A stretch of 64,000 nucleotides of DNA from Anthostomella pinea (GCA_963556695.1 CAUWAG010000006.1:4650001-4714000), one strand, 5' to 3'; shown: positions 1 through 12,202, numbered from the stretch's first letter. The notes: a model not told the origin generated them from the letters alone. Made by a program: numbers and translations.

Positions 1-1
1 C

Positions 2-139
2 TCGACCATTTTCTGCATCCTTGGATGGCGTCCTGATACGTTATTTGACGACATCGTGCTGGACCTCGCCCTCATGCTGTACTATAGTTTCGTAAAGGAG
101 CGGAGGTGGCGCAACAAGGAAGAAGAGGAATGGTGGTAG
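2..139 (+). CDS. 3' end of a coding region entering from the left edge (unidentified)
   Basis: An open frame runs from the window edge to a TAG at 137-139. It encodes about 45 residues: a hydrophobic first half (D-I-V-L-D-L-A-L-M-L-Y-Y) and a charged, Trp-rich end (R-R-W-R-N-K-E-E-E-E-W-W). The composition looks like a real C-terminus rather than chance, but no family is recognisable from so short a piece. The start lies outside the window, so the frame is not certain. Confidence 0.4.
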   Translation, partial: STIFCILGWRPDTLFDDIVLDLALMLYYSFVKERRWRNKEEEEWW

Positions 140-875
140 GTGTGGGTGGATGATTTAGGAGCACCAGGCGGTGCAACAACAAGCAGACAGTGTCGTTGCG
201 ATGTACGGAGATGGGAATATCGAGATCACTGGGCAAGGTGCGGAATATCCGACAACTTACGCTGGGTCAAAAGGTATCTCAACGGATGCTCCCCTGGAAG
301 GAATGTATTCGTGGCCACTGACCACTTTAAGGGTCATTCAGAGCTGGAGGAAGCTGTTTGCACAATTGGTGGTCAAGGGGGATGGTAGTGCATTTGTATG
401 GAGCAAGCAACAACGCTGCTCAGTCACCCAGGCTTGGTGCAGGTACCTGAGTACATATTTACATCTCGGAAAGAGCACCTATTTGGACGCACTTACTCAC
501 CGGATTAAACCGGTCCTCCGGTCTTATAGAAACCAACTCTTGTTCCTCTAATCGAATTTGCTATAAGTACCTACCTAAGTACAACATAGTCTATTTCCTT
601 CCGAATTCGCCTTGACAAGCAGAGCATCTATTCGAGGTAGGTACTTGCCTTCAATGTATTCAAAATGGTAGTTGCCTCGCGTATCAAGGAACCGCCGCAC
701 CTTCCGTTTTAACCGCGCCTGCAGGTTGACGCTATTCCCAAGGTTGCTGCCGCACAGGTCACGGGCCTTTGTCACAACCACCTTTTTCCAATCTTCGGCC
801 CCTCTGCTTCTCCCTCTCTTCTTCCCACCTTCACAAGAGAGGCCTAAGTCATCAATCGCTTCAGCACGCATACAT
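140..875. other. intergenic; no convincing gene
   Basis: The longest open frame on the plus strand (171-551, 126 codons) has no recognisable domain and begins inside another frame, so I do not call it a gene. From about 780 the sequence becomes pyrimidine-rich, as in the promoter or 5' leader of the next gene. Confidence 0.5.
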
Positions 876-970
876 CTTCTTCCTCAATCTACAGCCTCTT
901 CCTCAATCTACAGCCTCTTCCTCAATCTACAGTCTCTTACTCAGTCTACACCCTCTTCATCTACACCTCG
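876..970 (+). repeat. CT-rich tandem repeat, 19-base unit, about 3 good copies plus decayed ones
   Basis: The unit CCTCTTCCTCAATCTACAG occurs at about 876-894 (first bases diverged), 895-913 and 914-932, followed by shorter, diverged versions to about 970. It lies just upstream of the next gene. Pyrimidine-rich tracts before the start are common in fungal promoters and 5' leaders, so it may be part of the leader. Confidence 0.75.
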
Positions 971-1073
971 GCTACAGCCATGGCATCCTCTTCATCTGCC
1001 ACCGCTCCCGAGACTGTGGGAGTCGGTGACTGACGGGACCAAGGATATCGCCATATCTTACTCTCGGGAGCGC

Positions 1074-2531
1074 ATGATGACAGAGGCGACAGGTAGAAAG
1101 CCGTTCCAGAAGGTCTACCTTTGGACGATGTCCAGCGACGAGGAGGAAGGCGCCCCTTCTCGAACTACCGAAACGTACAACCCAGAGGAAGATGAGCCTT
1201 CCGCGTCATCGGCGGTATATAATGCTCTCCCCGCACACGAAGAGTTGATTGGGCACGAAAATGGCAAGCTGTGCCTCGAAGTTGGCTTGATCATTGGCAG
1301 TGATCCGTTTAAGTACGTCCCCAAGGGAAAGCCCCACGACAAGAAGGCTTGACAGGTAGCCCGGGATGCTAGAGGGATTCTCCGACGAGACGAGACGGCC
1401 ATGAGAGTCTTCATTCCTGTGACCGATTTTAAGGCGAGCCAGGCCAGGCTTTACGTCGGCTACAAGTCCACGGCGGGCCATCTTTACCCGCGCATCGTCA
1501 AGAACGTGTGCGTCTTCTTCTATCCTGAATTCTGGCAGGATGTAGACGATCACGAAAGCCTACCTTTCACAACCCGACGAACTCAGATTTGCAATGTCTG
1601 CAAATACCACGCGGCCATTAACAAGGGCAACTCACCACGAACTGGGGCACCCATCACCGAAGACCAGATGCAGAGGATCGCCAACCGCCACCCGCTTGCC
1701 GTCCCAAAAGCTGACACTCTCTCGACTTTGTTGTCGATGGAGTTCGATTTGCTCGACCGGACGAACAACCAAGATTACCTGAATGGTATCTTGGACCTCT
1801 TACAAAAGGGCGATCCGGATGCCGTCTACGGCGCGAACCCTGCGACCGGCGCACTCTACTCCTTCATGAACTTCGACGAACCCACCACTCGCGAGACTTG
1901 TGTCGAGCTGGCCGGCCAGCTCAAGGCTACCTCGGCGAAGTATCCCAACCTCGATCCGGACCTCGTCCAGTTCATCCATGGCCGCCTTTGCACCGACGAC
2001 AGTGGTGTGGCGGACATGGAAACGGCCGACAAGCCCAAGCTAGGACACCGACTCGCACAACATTGCGTGGCATTCTTCCTCCGCCTCCTCCACCGTAACA
2101 TCCCGACCTGGCCAGAGGCTGCCCCGGATTTCATCGAGCGTGAAGTATACATCGCACTTGCTGCAGCCGAGGAATACGGTCTACAGATAGAAGCTCCTTG
2201 CGTCATGTCCGGCAACGCCGACGACAAGGCCAAGGTTATCAATTGCCTGCGGTTGGTCCGCAGGTGCTGCCAGTCGCTGGACGACTACGGGAAGAAATGC
2301 CTACAGGCCGTCGCAGAGCACCACGGGGGTCTACTGAAGCACGCCTCAATCGAAGACATCATGAATAAGTTCGGTAATTGCGTCGACATAGCGAGTGCTC
2401 AGCAGCTCATGAAGCAGCTCGGCGCTCTACACGCTGCCCTATTCGCCTCGCAGACCAAAGTGGTGACCGACATGGCGAAGAAGCTAGACAATTACGTGGT
2501 GGAGGTCATGAAGTCTCTCTCCATGGAGTGA
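1074..2531 (+). CDS. unidentified 465-residue protein, two exons
   Basis: I do not recognise this family. The model is exons 1074-1312 and 1373-2531. The 60-base intron has a consensus donor (GTACGT at 1313) and an AG at 1371-1372; it removes an in-frame TGA at 1350-1352 and keeps the frame. The N-terminal part is acidic (S-S-D-E-E-E-G). A C-N-V-C-K-Y-H segment follows near residue 150, then a long, probably helical region with several Cys (C-L-R-L-V-R-R-C-C) up to a C-terminus ending S-L-S-M-E. No signal peptide or membrane span is visible. The start was chosen as the first ATG of a tandem ATG-ATG after the CT-rich leader; further upstream exons are possible. The alternative is a single open frame with a CGA-to-TGA nonsense change, which would make it a pseudogene. 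Confidence 0.55.
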
Positions 2532-3515
2532 GACACCCGGTTGGGATCAGGCAGGACGTCGTCCATGTTCGTGGGCATAAAAGACGCGTGGAGGGATCCA
2601 GTGACGACGGAGATATTGCTTAGCTAAAGTCAGGCTGATGGTTATAGGTGACGAGCATATCATCTAGACGAACTCAGATCTGGTAGTTTCACAATACCAA
2701 TGCGAAGATTTACTCCCAATAAGGTGTTATATGACTGTTCTAGAGCCGTGTATGTGACAATTAGAAAGCATCACGCTCCTCTGAGGTCTCCCGTCATGAC
2801 GTCTCGGGCGGGATGTCCAGCCTGTGGCGGCCTCCCACTTATCAGCGAGACTATCCAGCACCGGAAGCCCCTGCATCCGTACTGGACCAGTTCATTAACT
2901 TCATTTAGGCTTAGGGTTCGGGATAGTGGCTCATCTTTGATGACAGCGACGGTCAAGTCGTTATGGGTTCCGAGTTCGGAATGCTGGTGCCAGGGGAGAC
3001 TCTGTTCGACATTGCCAGGCTACAGTCGGTGTTGTCCTGCTTGGAGCTGTCCCGTACATTCTCGCAGACTAAAATAGTAGCGCCATGGACGGTTCATTTG
3101 CATGAAGGGCATACTGTTGACTGTCCCCTTTGGACGACGTCCACCCACTAGCTCATGTGCTCGTCAGCTTCTCTGTGGTAGCTAGGTGTCATGCCAACGT
3201 GCTCCCAAGGACCAAGTCATGGAGCTGCCTGTAGCTCCTTCGCCGAGAAGACATGGAACCCACATCGAGGCGAGCGATGTGGCATTACCTTAGAATCTTG
3301 AAAATGTGCTCAATGGGCTGGCGATGTCCAGTAGCCGCGAAAGCGTTGGAAGTCTAAAACCATTACAACCAGCGCAACGCGTGCCATCGCAAAAGTGCAG
3401 GCATAAATTGATGCCATAACCCCTCATACCCACAGACCAGTGAGTCCTCTCCTCCACATCCTGCGACATCAATGTGCCCAACTTGCAGCACTCCCGAAGC
3501 CATAACGAGTCGCTA
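2532..3515. other. intergenic; no gene seen
   Basis: Only short open frames without domain-like composition occur here. The region ends at the TA target site of the first MITE. Confidence 0.5.
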
Positions 3516-3727
3516 CACTGAGCCCTCATAAGTCTCCGTACACCACCCTTCCATCAACCAACTGTGAATTATTAAATCGGAATAAGCACCATGGAATAAG
3601 CATCAGGAGTGGCGTATCAAACCAGAGCTGCTTATCCCTGCATGTTGATTCCAGTATTTCGAAATTTCCATAGGTAACCAGGAGTCTTGTTCACATAGCG
3701 CGTACGAAGACTTATGAGGTCTGAGTG
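3516..3727. mobile_element. MITE copy 1 (CACTGA family), complete
   Basis: 212 bases flanked by TA (3514-3515 and 3728-3729). The left end reads CACTGAGCCCTCATAAGTCT; the right end is its inverted complement, ending in AGACTTATGAGGTCTGAGTG. The inside carries GGAATAAGCACC, GGAATAAGCA and the opposing CTGCTTAT motif, which form an inner inverted repeat. The TA duplication and terminal inverted repeats without coding capacity fit a nonautonomous Tc1/mariner-type element. Confidence 0.85.
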
Positions 3728-3950
3728 TACCGATTGGGCCAGCTCTGTGATCAGGCAACGGCGATGCGCAACGGCAACAGCGACTATAACGGCGGGGGCA
3801 TGCAGATGGGACAGCCCCCCAGATGGGACAGTTCCCCCACCAAAACACAACATTTACACCCACATATAACCCCATTGGTTGAGGTTATAGATAATGTATA
3901 TATATCAAAAGAATCGCCTTTTCTTGGTATTTTTAGCAATACCAGTGCTT

Positions 3951-6071
3951 TTAGTGGTAGCACGCGGGTTGGCGGATTTCTCGGCGCCGAGATTGCATCA
4001 TAATGGGCTCTTCCTCTTCATCATCCGGCTCGTCAGACACCCCCTTGCCCTCTTTGTCAACAATCACCCCTTCGTCTAGATCTTCTAAATCTGTTGAATC
4101 AGAGGAGAGGGAGTCCTTAGAAAGCGATTCCTCTGATTCTTTGGTCTCCAGGTTCTGCACTTTGCGCAAAAGTCGTCGTCTCTCCGCCCGCTGGTCAATC
4201 AGCACCCGTGCGGCCTCCGTATGCTCAATCTGTTCCTGAATAACGTCTCCTATCCTCTATAGCCGTTGATTAGGCTCTTCCTGGGGGGACTTATGGCGCT
4301 TTTTAGGCTGTAGACGCTCAATCTTATTGTCTTTTGTCTTGTTTTGCAGCTTCAGGATGGTTAACTCAACCACCATCTCATCGTATGATTTCGCGACCGC
4401 GCGCACTGCTGCTCGTTGTTCAGGGGTCTCCGCGACTGTTGACAACATCAGGGCTATATCCTGCCCTGATGTAGGGGCTTCCAGGGCATCAGGGGTGGTT
4501 TCAGGGTTCATTATAGCAGCAGCTGTTGCTTGTATCTCTCCTATCTTTATCACATGTTCATTTGCCAATGTCTTATTCCTATTTATGGCCAAAGGCCAGC
4601 AGCACGCCATCCCGAATGCACGATAACAGGGATAGCTTTGTCACGGGCTTTCGCCAGACAAGAAAGGAACTTAATCTTGCCAATAGGGGCCGAATCATTC
4701 AACTAACCAAGCTGGTTAATGAGGCAGCAATAGGCGGCCTTCACCACAAAGAAAACGGTCAGATCCAGGGGCTGGAAGATATGAGACTACCCCTATTAGC
4801 GGAATAACTACTAATTGAGAATATAACCTACCATATGGGCAGGAAAAAAGCTCAGATATACATTGTTTATATAGCACAGATACATAAAATCATCTGAACA
4901 GTGGCTACTATGGCCGTCGAGCACCAACAGGCATCCAGGTCTTTAGGGGCAGTATCTGGCAGATAGATCTAGGGGGTTATTTTAGCATATAGTTAACATT
5001 AAAAAATAAAAATAAAATAACCTTTTTAAGCCATTTGAGCGCAATCGCGTTCGAGGACCAGCTATTAACAGAGTAAGTCACTATCCAGTCTGCCACCCCG
5101 GGATGCTCGAGAATAAGCTGCTCTTTGAACCACTGTGTCTGTATTGACTTCGCCTTGAAGATAACCAGCGGCCGGAGCTTTTCCCTAGTGTTTGTTTGTT
5201 TGTTTGTTTGTTTGTTTGTTTGTTTTGTATTTAACGTGGGGGGTAGCTCCTCAGTAGTGCAAACCACGCCTCCCAGAGCCTCTACATCGCAGGGTTGTGG
5301 AGGTCTCAAGATAATAAGTACAGTCAGTCCCGCTCACGGGCCCATCCCCGTTGTTGCGGCGGTATGACCTTGGGGTCATCCATCTGGCTTTTTCCTAGTG
5401 GTGGTGATCGATTCTACCACGGTAGTCCACATGCGGTCATCGTTGGACTTGACGTTGGCCCCTTTTGAGCCAGAACTGCCTATTACAAGGCCATCAGACC
5501 TATAACCTCCTGGTTAGCCGTCTGAAAAACACTTGTATTGGACATACATACTGCTGGCCCTGCATGATGCCGTACTTATTGACAATTGCGCGGTTCTCAG
5601 GCTTGATGAAGTCAAAATCTGCGTAGCGGTCATGATAACTATGGATATTGTTGGGAATGGCAGCATTGATACGCTTGTAGTCAAGTTTTCTGCCTATTTT
5701 GGTCTTTATCTCTGGGTTCTGGCGGATGAAATTTCGCATGTAATGGCCCCAAGATGAGGCGGTTTTCCCTGGGATTGTAGGATCTTCTGGATGATGTACC
5801 TCACATTGGCGTGAGTAGGGGCATGGCCGGCCTTTTCTTGGTACAAAATCCATAAAATTACTTTCTTTTCTTAAGTAGGGCTTATTTTCTGCCCGTGAGC
5901 ATGTCCTTCATGCTGGGTGTCAGTTATAGGCATCATGGAGTCTTTAACTTTACGAGAAAGGGTGGTTTTTAGTACTCCATAGCGCTGGACAGCCTTCTGG
6001 AGGGACAGATCGTCACCGTTCACGGCGGCTATCGCCTCAGCAAGGTCTTCTTTGGTGTATAAAGGCGCCAT
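3951..6071 (-). pseudogene. pogo-family transposase remnant
   Basis: Read leftwards from the ATG at 6071, the pieces appear in family order. First is a psq-type helix-turn-helix (E-D-L-A-E-A-I-A-A-V ... L-S-R-K-V). Next is the linker and start of the DDE domain (N-K-Y-G-I-M-Q-G-Q at about 5560). Then come P-L-V-I-F-K-A-K-S and W-S-S-N-A-I-A-L-K-W-L (5177-4990). The D-L-T-V-F-F-V-V-K-A-A-Y segment follows at about 4760, with a variable coiled-coil and acidic C-terminus (4610-3951). The pieces lie in different frames with several stops, and the LINE stub interrupts the DDE domain, so no functional enzyme can be made. The first acidic residue expected near N-V-D-E appears as N-K-Y-G, another sign of decay. 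Confidence 0.75.
5191..5387 (-). mobile_element. 5'-truncated LINE stub inserted in the pogo element
   Basis: About 197 bases match the 3' end of the LINE at 16321-21913: the tail (GTTT repeats on the plus strand, AAAC on the element's strand) followed by the block starting at GTATTTAACGTGG. The stub is bounded by near-identical 13-base target duplications, CTTTTCCCTAGTG (5178-5190) and CTTTTTCCTAGTG (5388-5400), differing at one base. It is a dead 3' end typical of target-primed reverse transcription that stopped early. Confidence 0.85.
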
Positions 6072-6407
6072 TTCGACGTACTAAAGCTTATAATGCTTAC
6101 AGAAAAAAAAAAAAAAAGAACCACAGAACTTCTGCCCGGTTAGAGGGGATAGGGGGCACGGGTCCCATTACCCCTCAGATTAGGGCCGGACGTGCTAACT
6201 TCCGACCCCCGCCACGGGACATCCCGCTGTAGGACACCTAATAAATTCCATATTGGAAGAAACACCAAGAAAAGATAATTCAGATGATATATTTATGATA
6301 TCTACAGCTTCAATCCCGATAGAGATGTGGGTGGGTGCAAATGTTGTGTTTTGGTGGGGGAACTGTCCCATCTGGGGGGCTGTCCCATCTGCATGCCCCC
6401 GCCGTTA

Positions 6408-8599
6408 TTGGCCTATGACGGACACCTCAAGATATTTCATCGAGTTACTCCAGCGACGTCTGCTTTTCGAACGAGCTGTAGCAGGCTCCCGTTTCCTGGT
6501 TGTTTGTGCTAGCAGACTTGCTCCGGTCGGAGTTCATGCGTTGGTCATCTCGCTGATACCCTCGACCTGACTCCCTGGGGTGGAAACTACCTGGTGCATT
6601 CAGGTTGTACACTTGGGCTTCAGGCCTCGCGCTCGTCTCGTAGCGCGGCAGCTTGCGGCTCGCCTTGCCCTTGTCCTTGTCCTGTTGCCAGGTTTCCCGT
6701 CGGCACCTTACGGATCTATTATCATCGATTCCTCTCGATTCGTTACACATGAATCTCACCCAACGTCGATCTTCTTCATAACAGTATCTTCTTATATTAG
6801 GACGCAACACTCGGACTCAATCGTGCCTCATTTGGTGCCCTTTTAGGCTACGCAGGTAGTGATATTGGAGATAACCCAGGCGGTGATATTGCAAGCCACT
6901 CAAGTGATCACCTTGTCGGAAATGCAGATGGTGAACTGACAACACACCATCACATGCGCCTTTATGACGACGGCAAGTCCTCGGCCAATATCAACACTCT
7001 ATTACATGCCGCAAGGCGACTGAAGGCTTGTGTGATGTGTAATGAGTGCTTTAGGAAGTTGTACGCACGCTTGATGCTCTGCCAGTCTGCATTTTGACGT
7101 CGACAGTTTGGATTTCTGCAGGCTGTACACGATATGATCCTTGTGGCAGCAAGCACATCCAGCGGTATGATCTTCTGAGCTTACATGCTTACAATTAGTT
7201 ACATAATGCGTTTCTCACCGGTAAACATATGTCTCGGCTCTCGGCCACTTGGGCCGCATCGCAGGTTTCACCGCAGAGCAGAAGTTTGGGAGAGTTAGAA
7301 GGACAGTGGTTCCAACCATTTCTCATGAAGTCTCATGCCCCTCGATGATTATCTTCCCAAACTACTGGAATATGCACCCTGGGACAAGGTGTTATATTTG
7401 AACAGTCCACTTTTGTTGCTTATTCTAAAGTATTATTGAGGGCCATACCAGCTGGGCTACAACAATGCTTAACATGATGTAGCAGAGCCTAGACAATATC
7501 TGGCTAATGTGTAGTCCGGCTGTCCGGCTACAGTATACCACATCATCAGCCTCCTTGGTTCGGTACTTTTGTCACCGTCCACGACCAAACCTCTGAACTA
7601 CACAGGACGGGACACTATGTGAATGGACGACGCACGCGCGTCGGGGTATTTATGAAACGGAGTGACAACGCACATGCCCCGTGTGTCCAGCTCGAAGCGA
7701 GCCAACTAATGTCGTCCTCCCCCTGGCACAAGCTACCCAATGCGAGGGAATCATACAAGGAGGACGTGGAGGGCTTGTTGCCAGTGGCAAATGGAGAGCT
7801 TTTGTAGTCCTAGACGTAGTGGAAGCACATGGACGACGTCGTGAGGGATGCAGATGCGGCTGAAGACTTGGTGGCCTCCCGCACGGACTGCTGACCAAAG
7901 TGCTGCATTAGGCGTCGATCATTGGTAAACGAACCCGGATATTTCCAGTTTCTGGGCCCGCTCGGGCAGGTTCGGGCATCTGTTGCTACCCTACATTACA
8001 ACGTGGCAGCGTGGTCTTGCGTGGCGATATTATGTCTTGCGTGGCCGGCGGTCAGGCCCAGGGGTTCCGTTCGCTGTTTGTGCATAGATATGCTGCACTC
8101 GGAGTGCAGGTGTGCAGGTCGCCGTGTAACGGAAAGACACCAGGCTTGGCGAGCATATCAGTTCTCTATCAGCTCTCTATCAAGGCCTATCAAGGTCCTA
8201 TCAAACTGTCTCACAAGCAGCCAAGCGTCAGAGGGAGTTCGGCAGTGGTGGGTGTCAGGATGGTGATTGGGTGACTGGCCTCGCAAGGACCTGCCCAATA
8301 GAGCTTAGAACTTCCCCAATGATGATTCAGAGTGTTTAGTCACCGTCGCTCAACCCCACACGGGTGCCCCTGGTCGCCCTCCTGTCCGATGAGGCGCCGC
8401 TTCTTGCCATACATTAGCATTGAGCTTAATCTGACCCATCTGCCTCGGATCGAGCTGGAAGTCCCGCGGAGGCTATTTAAGAAACCGACGGGCCAGGGTG
8501 GACTGCACGCCATATATTGTGGTGGTATAGACTCGTATATGTTCTGCTACCCAGCGTTGCAGCCGGGAGCCAACTGTCCATCTACTCCATCTTACCATC
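6408..8599. other. intergenic; one weak open frame
   Basis: No gene is supported. A hydrophilic minus-strand frame at 6445-6810 (121 codons, rich in Arg, Ser, Asn and Gln) could be a worn gag-like or other remnant, but shows no motif. The last 150 bases lead into the amine oxidase start. Confidence 0.4.
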
Positions 8600-10997
8600 A
8601 TGTCTATCGGTATCGAGGAGACCTTGACCATGCGGGCGCCTCCCCATCCTCTGCGACCCCTTTCGGACGATGAACTCCTTCAAGCGCGGAGTCTCATCGT
8701 CAAGGCCCACGACAGCGACGGCATCGCTCTGAGGTTCCGATCGGCACACGTCCATGAACCCAAGAAGACTGAGCTGGTCGAGTTCCTGGTCGCAGAGCAT
8801 GCCGGACGTTCACCCGCCTCAATCCCGCCGAGACAGGTGACGGTGCTATACGATGTCATCACCGATGGCAAACATCAACTCACTGAGGCCATTGTCGATG
8901 TCGGCGTCGGCAAGATAACGAATACCAAGACTTTCCCGGAACACTGCCAGACCAGCTATACGGCACAAGAATTTGCGTTATTTCAAGACGCCTGCGTCTC
9001 GTCTGATATGTTCAAGGCAGCCATGGAAGAGTTCTCCCTGCCTGACAACTTTACCGTCACCATAGATCCATGGCCGTACGGTGGTCTTGACCCGGACGAG
9101 ACCATATCCCGCTACATGCAGGGCCTCGTGTTCGCCCGTGATGCGTCCAAGCAGAACTTGGACTCTAATCACTACGCGTTCCCGCTGCCCATCATCCCAG
9201 TCATGGACATCGCCAGCCAGAAGCTGGTTAGGATCGATCGTCTCGCAACAGGGGGCAAGGGTGATAGCCTCTATGCTTCTCCCTATGGCGGACTACCTAC
9301 GCAGCTCTTCGACCGCAGCAAGCCTGCAGAATACGTGTCTGAACTCCTGGATCGGCCCCTCCGCTCTGACCTGAAGCCTATCAACGTCACCCAACCGGAA
9401 GGTGCGTCTTTTAAGGTGCACTCTGACAACCTGATCGAATGGCAAAAATGGCGCTTCCGTGTTGGTTTCACGCCCCGTGAAGGTGCGGTGCTTCACGATG
9501 TATGCTATGACAACAGACCCATCCTGTATCGCCTTTCGTTCTCCGAGATGACGGTTCCATACGGGGACCCGCGCCCTCCCTTCCACCGCAAGCAGGCCTT
9601 TGACTTTGGCGATGGTGGCATAGGCCGTGCCGCAAACAACCTCAGTCTTGGGTGTGACTGTCTGGGCGTAATCCACTATCTGGACGCCACAGTGGCGGAC
9701 TCGGAAGGCAACCCTGAGGTAGCGAAGAACGTCGTATGCCTGCATGAGCAGGACAACGGTAAGCAGCAGCGTCGGCTCGGCCTTGAACAGGGGCTAATCT
9801 GGGTTAGGCATTGGGTGGAAGCACACCAACTTCCGGACCAACCGCGCCGTGGTCACCCGACTGCGCGAATTTGTGGTACAGTTCGTGGTCACCCTCGCGA
9901 ACTACGAGTATGTGTTTGCGTACAAGCTCGACACAGCCGGCGGCATTACAGTCGAGACCCGTGCCACCGGCGTTGTCAGCGTAGTGGCTATCGACGACGG
10001 CAAGGTATCTGGCTATGGCAACGTGGTATCCCCTGGTGTGCTGGCACAGAACCATCAACACATCTTTGCCGTCCGAATAGACCCCAGCATCGACTCGTAC
10101 GCCGACGGTGATACGGCCGTGGTCCTGGAGGAGAGTCATCCGGTGCCCATGAACCCAGAAACAAATCCCTACGGAAACGGCTATGAGATCCGGCGCCAGC
10201 GAGTAGAGCGCGCGATGCATGTCGACGCAGAACCACGGTTTAACAGGACCGTGAAGCTGGAGAACGTGACCAAGAAGAACCCAGTCAGCGGGAAGAACGT
10301 GGGATACAAGTTCATCCCAAACGCGACGCAACTGATGCTCGCAGACGACAACAGCACACAGGCGGCGAGAGCCCCGTACGCCAAGCACCATCTCTGGGTC
10401 ACCGGATATCGCGACGCAGAACTCTGGGCGGCTGGCGAGTTCACAAACCAGAGCAAGAAGGAAGAGGGTGGCGTCAGGGACATGGTGGCGAGAGGCGACT
10501 GGTTCATCGATGACCCGGAAGGTGTCGATAGCACGGGTGACGAAAAGGGGCAAAAGAGCAGCCCCGTGGTCTGGAACGTGTTCGGTCTGACACATAATCC
10601 CCGCGTCGAAGACTGGCCAGTGATGTAAGTGACTTTGAAGACTTGTATTGATCGTTTCCTTCCCCTCGGTAGCTTACAGCTGACACCCATGGCAAGGCCT
10701 GCGGAGATTCATCAGTTCCACATCCGCCCGGCCGATTTCTTCACGAGCAATCCGGCCCTCGACGTTCCCAGCACCAGGAATGAAAGCAGCGTGCTCGCCT
10801 CGTGCTGTGGTAAGGACATGTCTTGGGACAACAGCATCCGCACCGACAGCGAAAAGTCGGTTCAGGCGAACGCGGTTTCCCACCTTCAGGGTACGTCAAA
10901 TATCGACCCTCAGAAGCTTGGGAAGGGATCAGATTCCGGCGATAAGCGACGGCTCTCGGCTTCGCTGACAAACCTGTTCAACTGGAAGAAGGCGTAA
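8600..10997 (+). CDS. copper-containing primary amine oxidase
   Basis: It oxidatively deaminates primary amines to aldehydes, releasing ammonia and hydrogen peroxide, and probably lets the fungus use amines as nitrogen source. Three exons are deduced: 8600-9758, 9808-10624 and 10697-10997 (758 residues, normal for the family). The N2/N3 domains come first, then the catalytic barrel. The motif L-A-N-Y-E-Y holds Tyr419, the precursor of the topaquinone cofactor. The catalytic Asp lies in A-F-D-F-G-D-G-G (about residue 335). Copper ligands are His469 and His471 in Q-N-H-Q-H-I-F and a third His (about 649) in T-H-N-P-R-V-E-D-W-P. Splicing is supported because both junctions restore the family sequence (H-E-Q-D-N-G / I-G-W-K-H-T-N and W-P-V-M / P-A-E-I-H-Q-F). 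There is no signal peptide, and the C-terminus N-W-K-K-A is not a peroxisomal signal, so a cytosolic form is likely. All key residues are present. Confidence 0.92.
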
Positions 10998-11391
10998 AGG
11001 GAATACTATCCGATACGGGTTGGAAGCCTAAGCCATGAAGGCCCGCAGGCTGACCCTACAGTAGAGTTGGTCATGAGAGATGAAGCCAAGATGACTGCAT
11101 TTAGACTGGGTCCAAAAGCTTAGATTCTTGGGCAGACGTTTCGTTACAGGTCGCTCATTATTCCTACATGCATGTGGGTTAGAGGATATCTCATCGTTTC
11201 AGAGGGGGTCTCAATGCACATTTACTTGACATGTACGGCAGCCAAGTCTGCATGAACTGCTTCAATATACGCGTCATTTGCATGGTGAACCACGTACGAG
11301 GGACCACCCAGTCGATGTCTTCTACTACCCGCGGGAGTTCCTTAGATGAGGAACTTAGGAGCCGTAGGTCATGAACGTAAGGTCGGCGGTA
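10998..11391. other. 3' flank of the amine oxidase gene; nothing else seen
   Basis: No open frame of note. The stretch ends at a TA that serves as the left target site of MITE copy 2. Confidence 0.5.
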
Positions 11392-11581
11392 CACTGGACC
11401 TCCAAAAGTCTCGATACAACCCTCGTTCAGTAAGCGAGGGGCATATCTGTTATAACCGGAATAAGCACTCTGAAATAAGCAACAAAAATGGCTTTTGGAT
11501 AGAAGCTGTTTATACCAGGCTGTTCATTCCATCATAATCGACAAAGAAGCATGCCGGATGGAGACTTATGGGGGGTGAGTG
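11392..11581. mobile_element. MITE copy 2 (CACTGA family)
   Basis: 190 bases. The left end reads CACTGGACCTCCAAAAGTCT after TA at 11390-11391. The inside has CGGAATAAGCACTCTG, and the right end reads GGAGACTTATGGGGGGTGAG. The right target duplication has decayed to TG. Its left end is a CCAAAAGTCT subtype, shared with copy 6 and closer to the mariner end at 54273. Confidence 0.75.
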
Positions 11582-12202
11582 TGTGTTGATGAAGGGGCGG
11601 AAAATTTGGACAAGACCGCTGAAGCTGCGAGGGATTTAGGCGGTCGCTGTTACCTGTAGGCTGCCTGGCAGCTGCCTGGTCACAACGGAAAGCGGAGGTA
11701 ACAGGTCTGCTGTGACATGCAGGGATTGTGGATGTGAAGTCAGCACCGACCTCGCAACTGATGGAAGTCTCGGGCCCCAGCCATTCAATTATATCCCGGG
11801 TCCATCGTGGATTGGAAGGTTCGAAAAGCTCTTCTAGGAGGCAGCTTTGAACCTTCCTCTTATCTTCCTACCTTACACCAGGCAGTCTCTCTTTGGTGAT
11901 ACCATCGAGGCTGGAGATGAGGAGTAGAGGGCTGTCTTCCATCTGACCATTGATACTCTCCCGTGTTGACACCATCGTCGATAGCCTCTTCCTGTCCTAC
12001 CACCGTCCTCGACCTATGCGTATGCGATTGCGACTGCGACAGCGACAGCGACACCACCACTCTCGACCACCATCGGGGCACACGACCCAACTCAGCATCA
12101 CCGCCAGCTCGAGCGAGTCGGCGTCTTCACGGCGCGTGGTGGCTGACTGCTGCTGCTGCTGCTGCTGCTGCCGTTAACCCTGCGTATGCGCTGATCTTCG
12201 AG
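11582..12202. other. promoter and leader region of the MFS transporter gene
   Basis: No separate gene seen. A perfect (CTG)8 run lies at 12147-12170, about 30 bases before the chosen start. An open frame in register with the transporter extends upstream to 11963 but has no ATG before 12203. Confidence 0.5.
12147..12170 (+). repeat. (CTG)8 microsatellite in the leader of the MFS gene
   Basis: Eight uninterrupted CTG units immediately upstream of the transporter start. If translation began further upstream they would be read as a homopolymer (Ala in the open frame), but no upstream ATG in that frame exists. Confidence 0.9.

Larger units (their letters stand above)
3789..6405 (-). mobile_element. 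pogo/Fot1-like DNA transposon, decayed, about 2.6 kb
   Basis: Long terminal inverted repeats of about 80 bases begin ACGGCGGGGGCATGCAGATG at 3789 and end with the reverse complement at 6405. TA dinucleotides flank both ends (3787-3788 and 6406-6407). The inside carries a minus-strand transposase remnant and a later LINE insertion at 5191-5387. The TA target, long inverted repeats and a psq-type helix-turn-helix followed by a DDE region are the hallmarks of fungal pogo/Fot1 elements of the Tc1/mariner superfamily. Confidence 0.85.

Noticed and set aside
9804..10595. 263-codon open frame antisense to the amine oxidase
   Set aside because: Lies exactly over exon 2 of a well-supported gene on the other strand; a codon-bias shadow.
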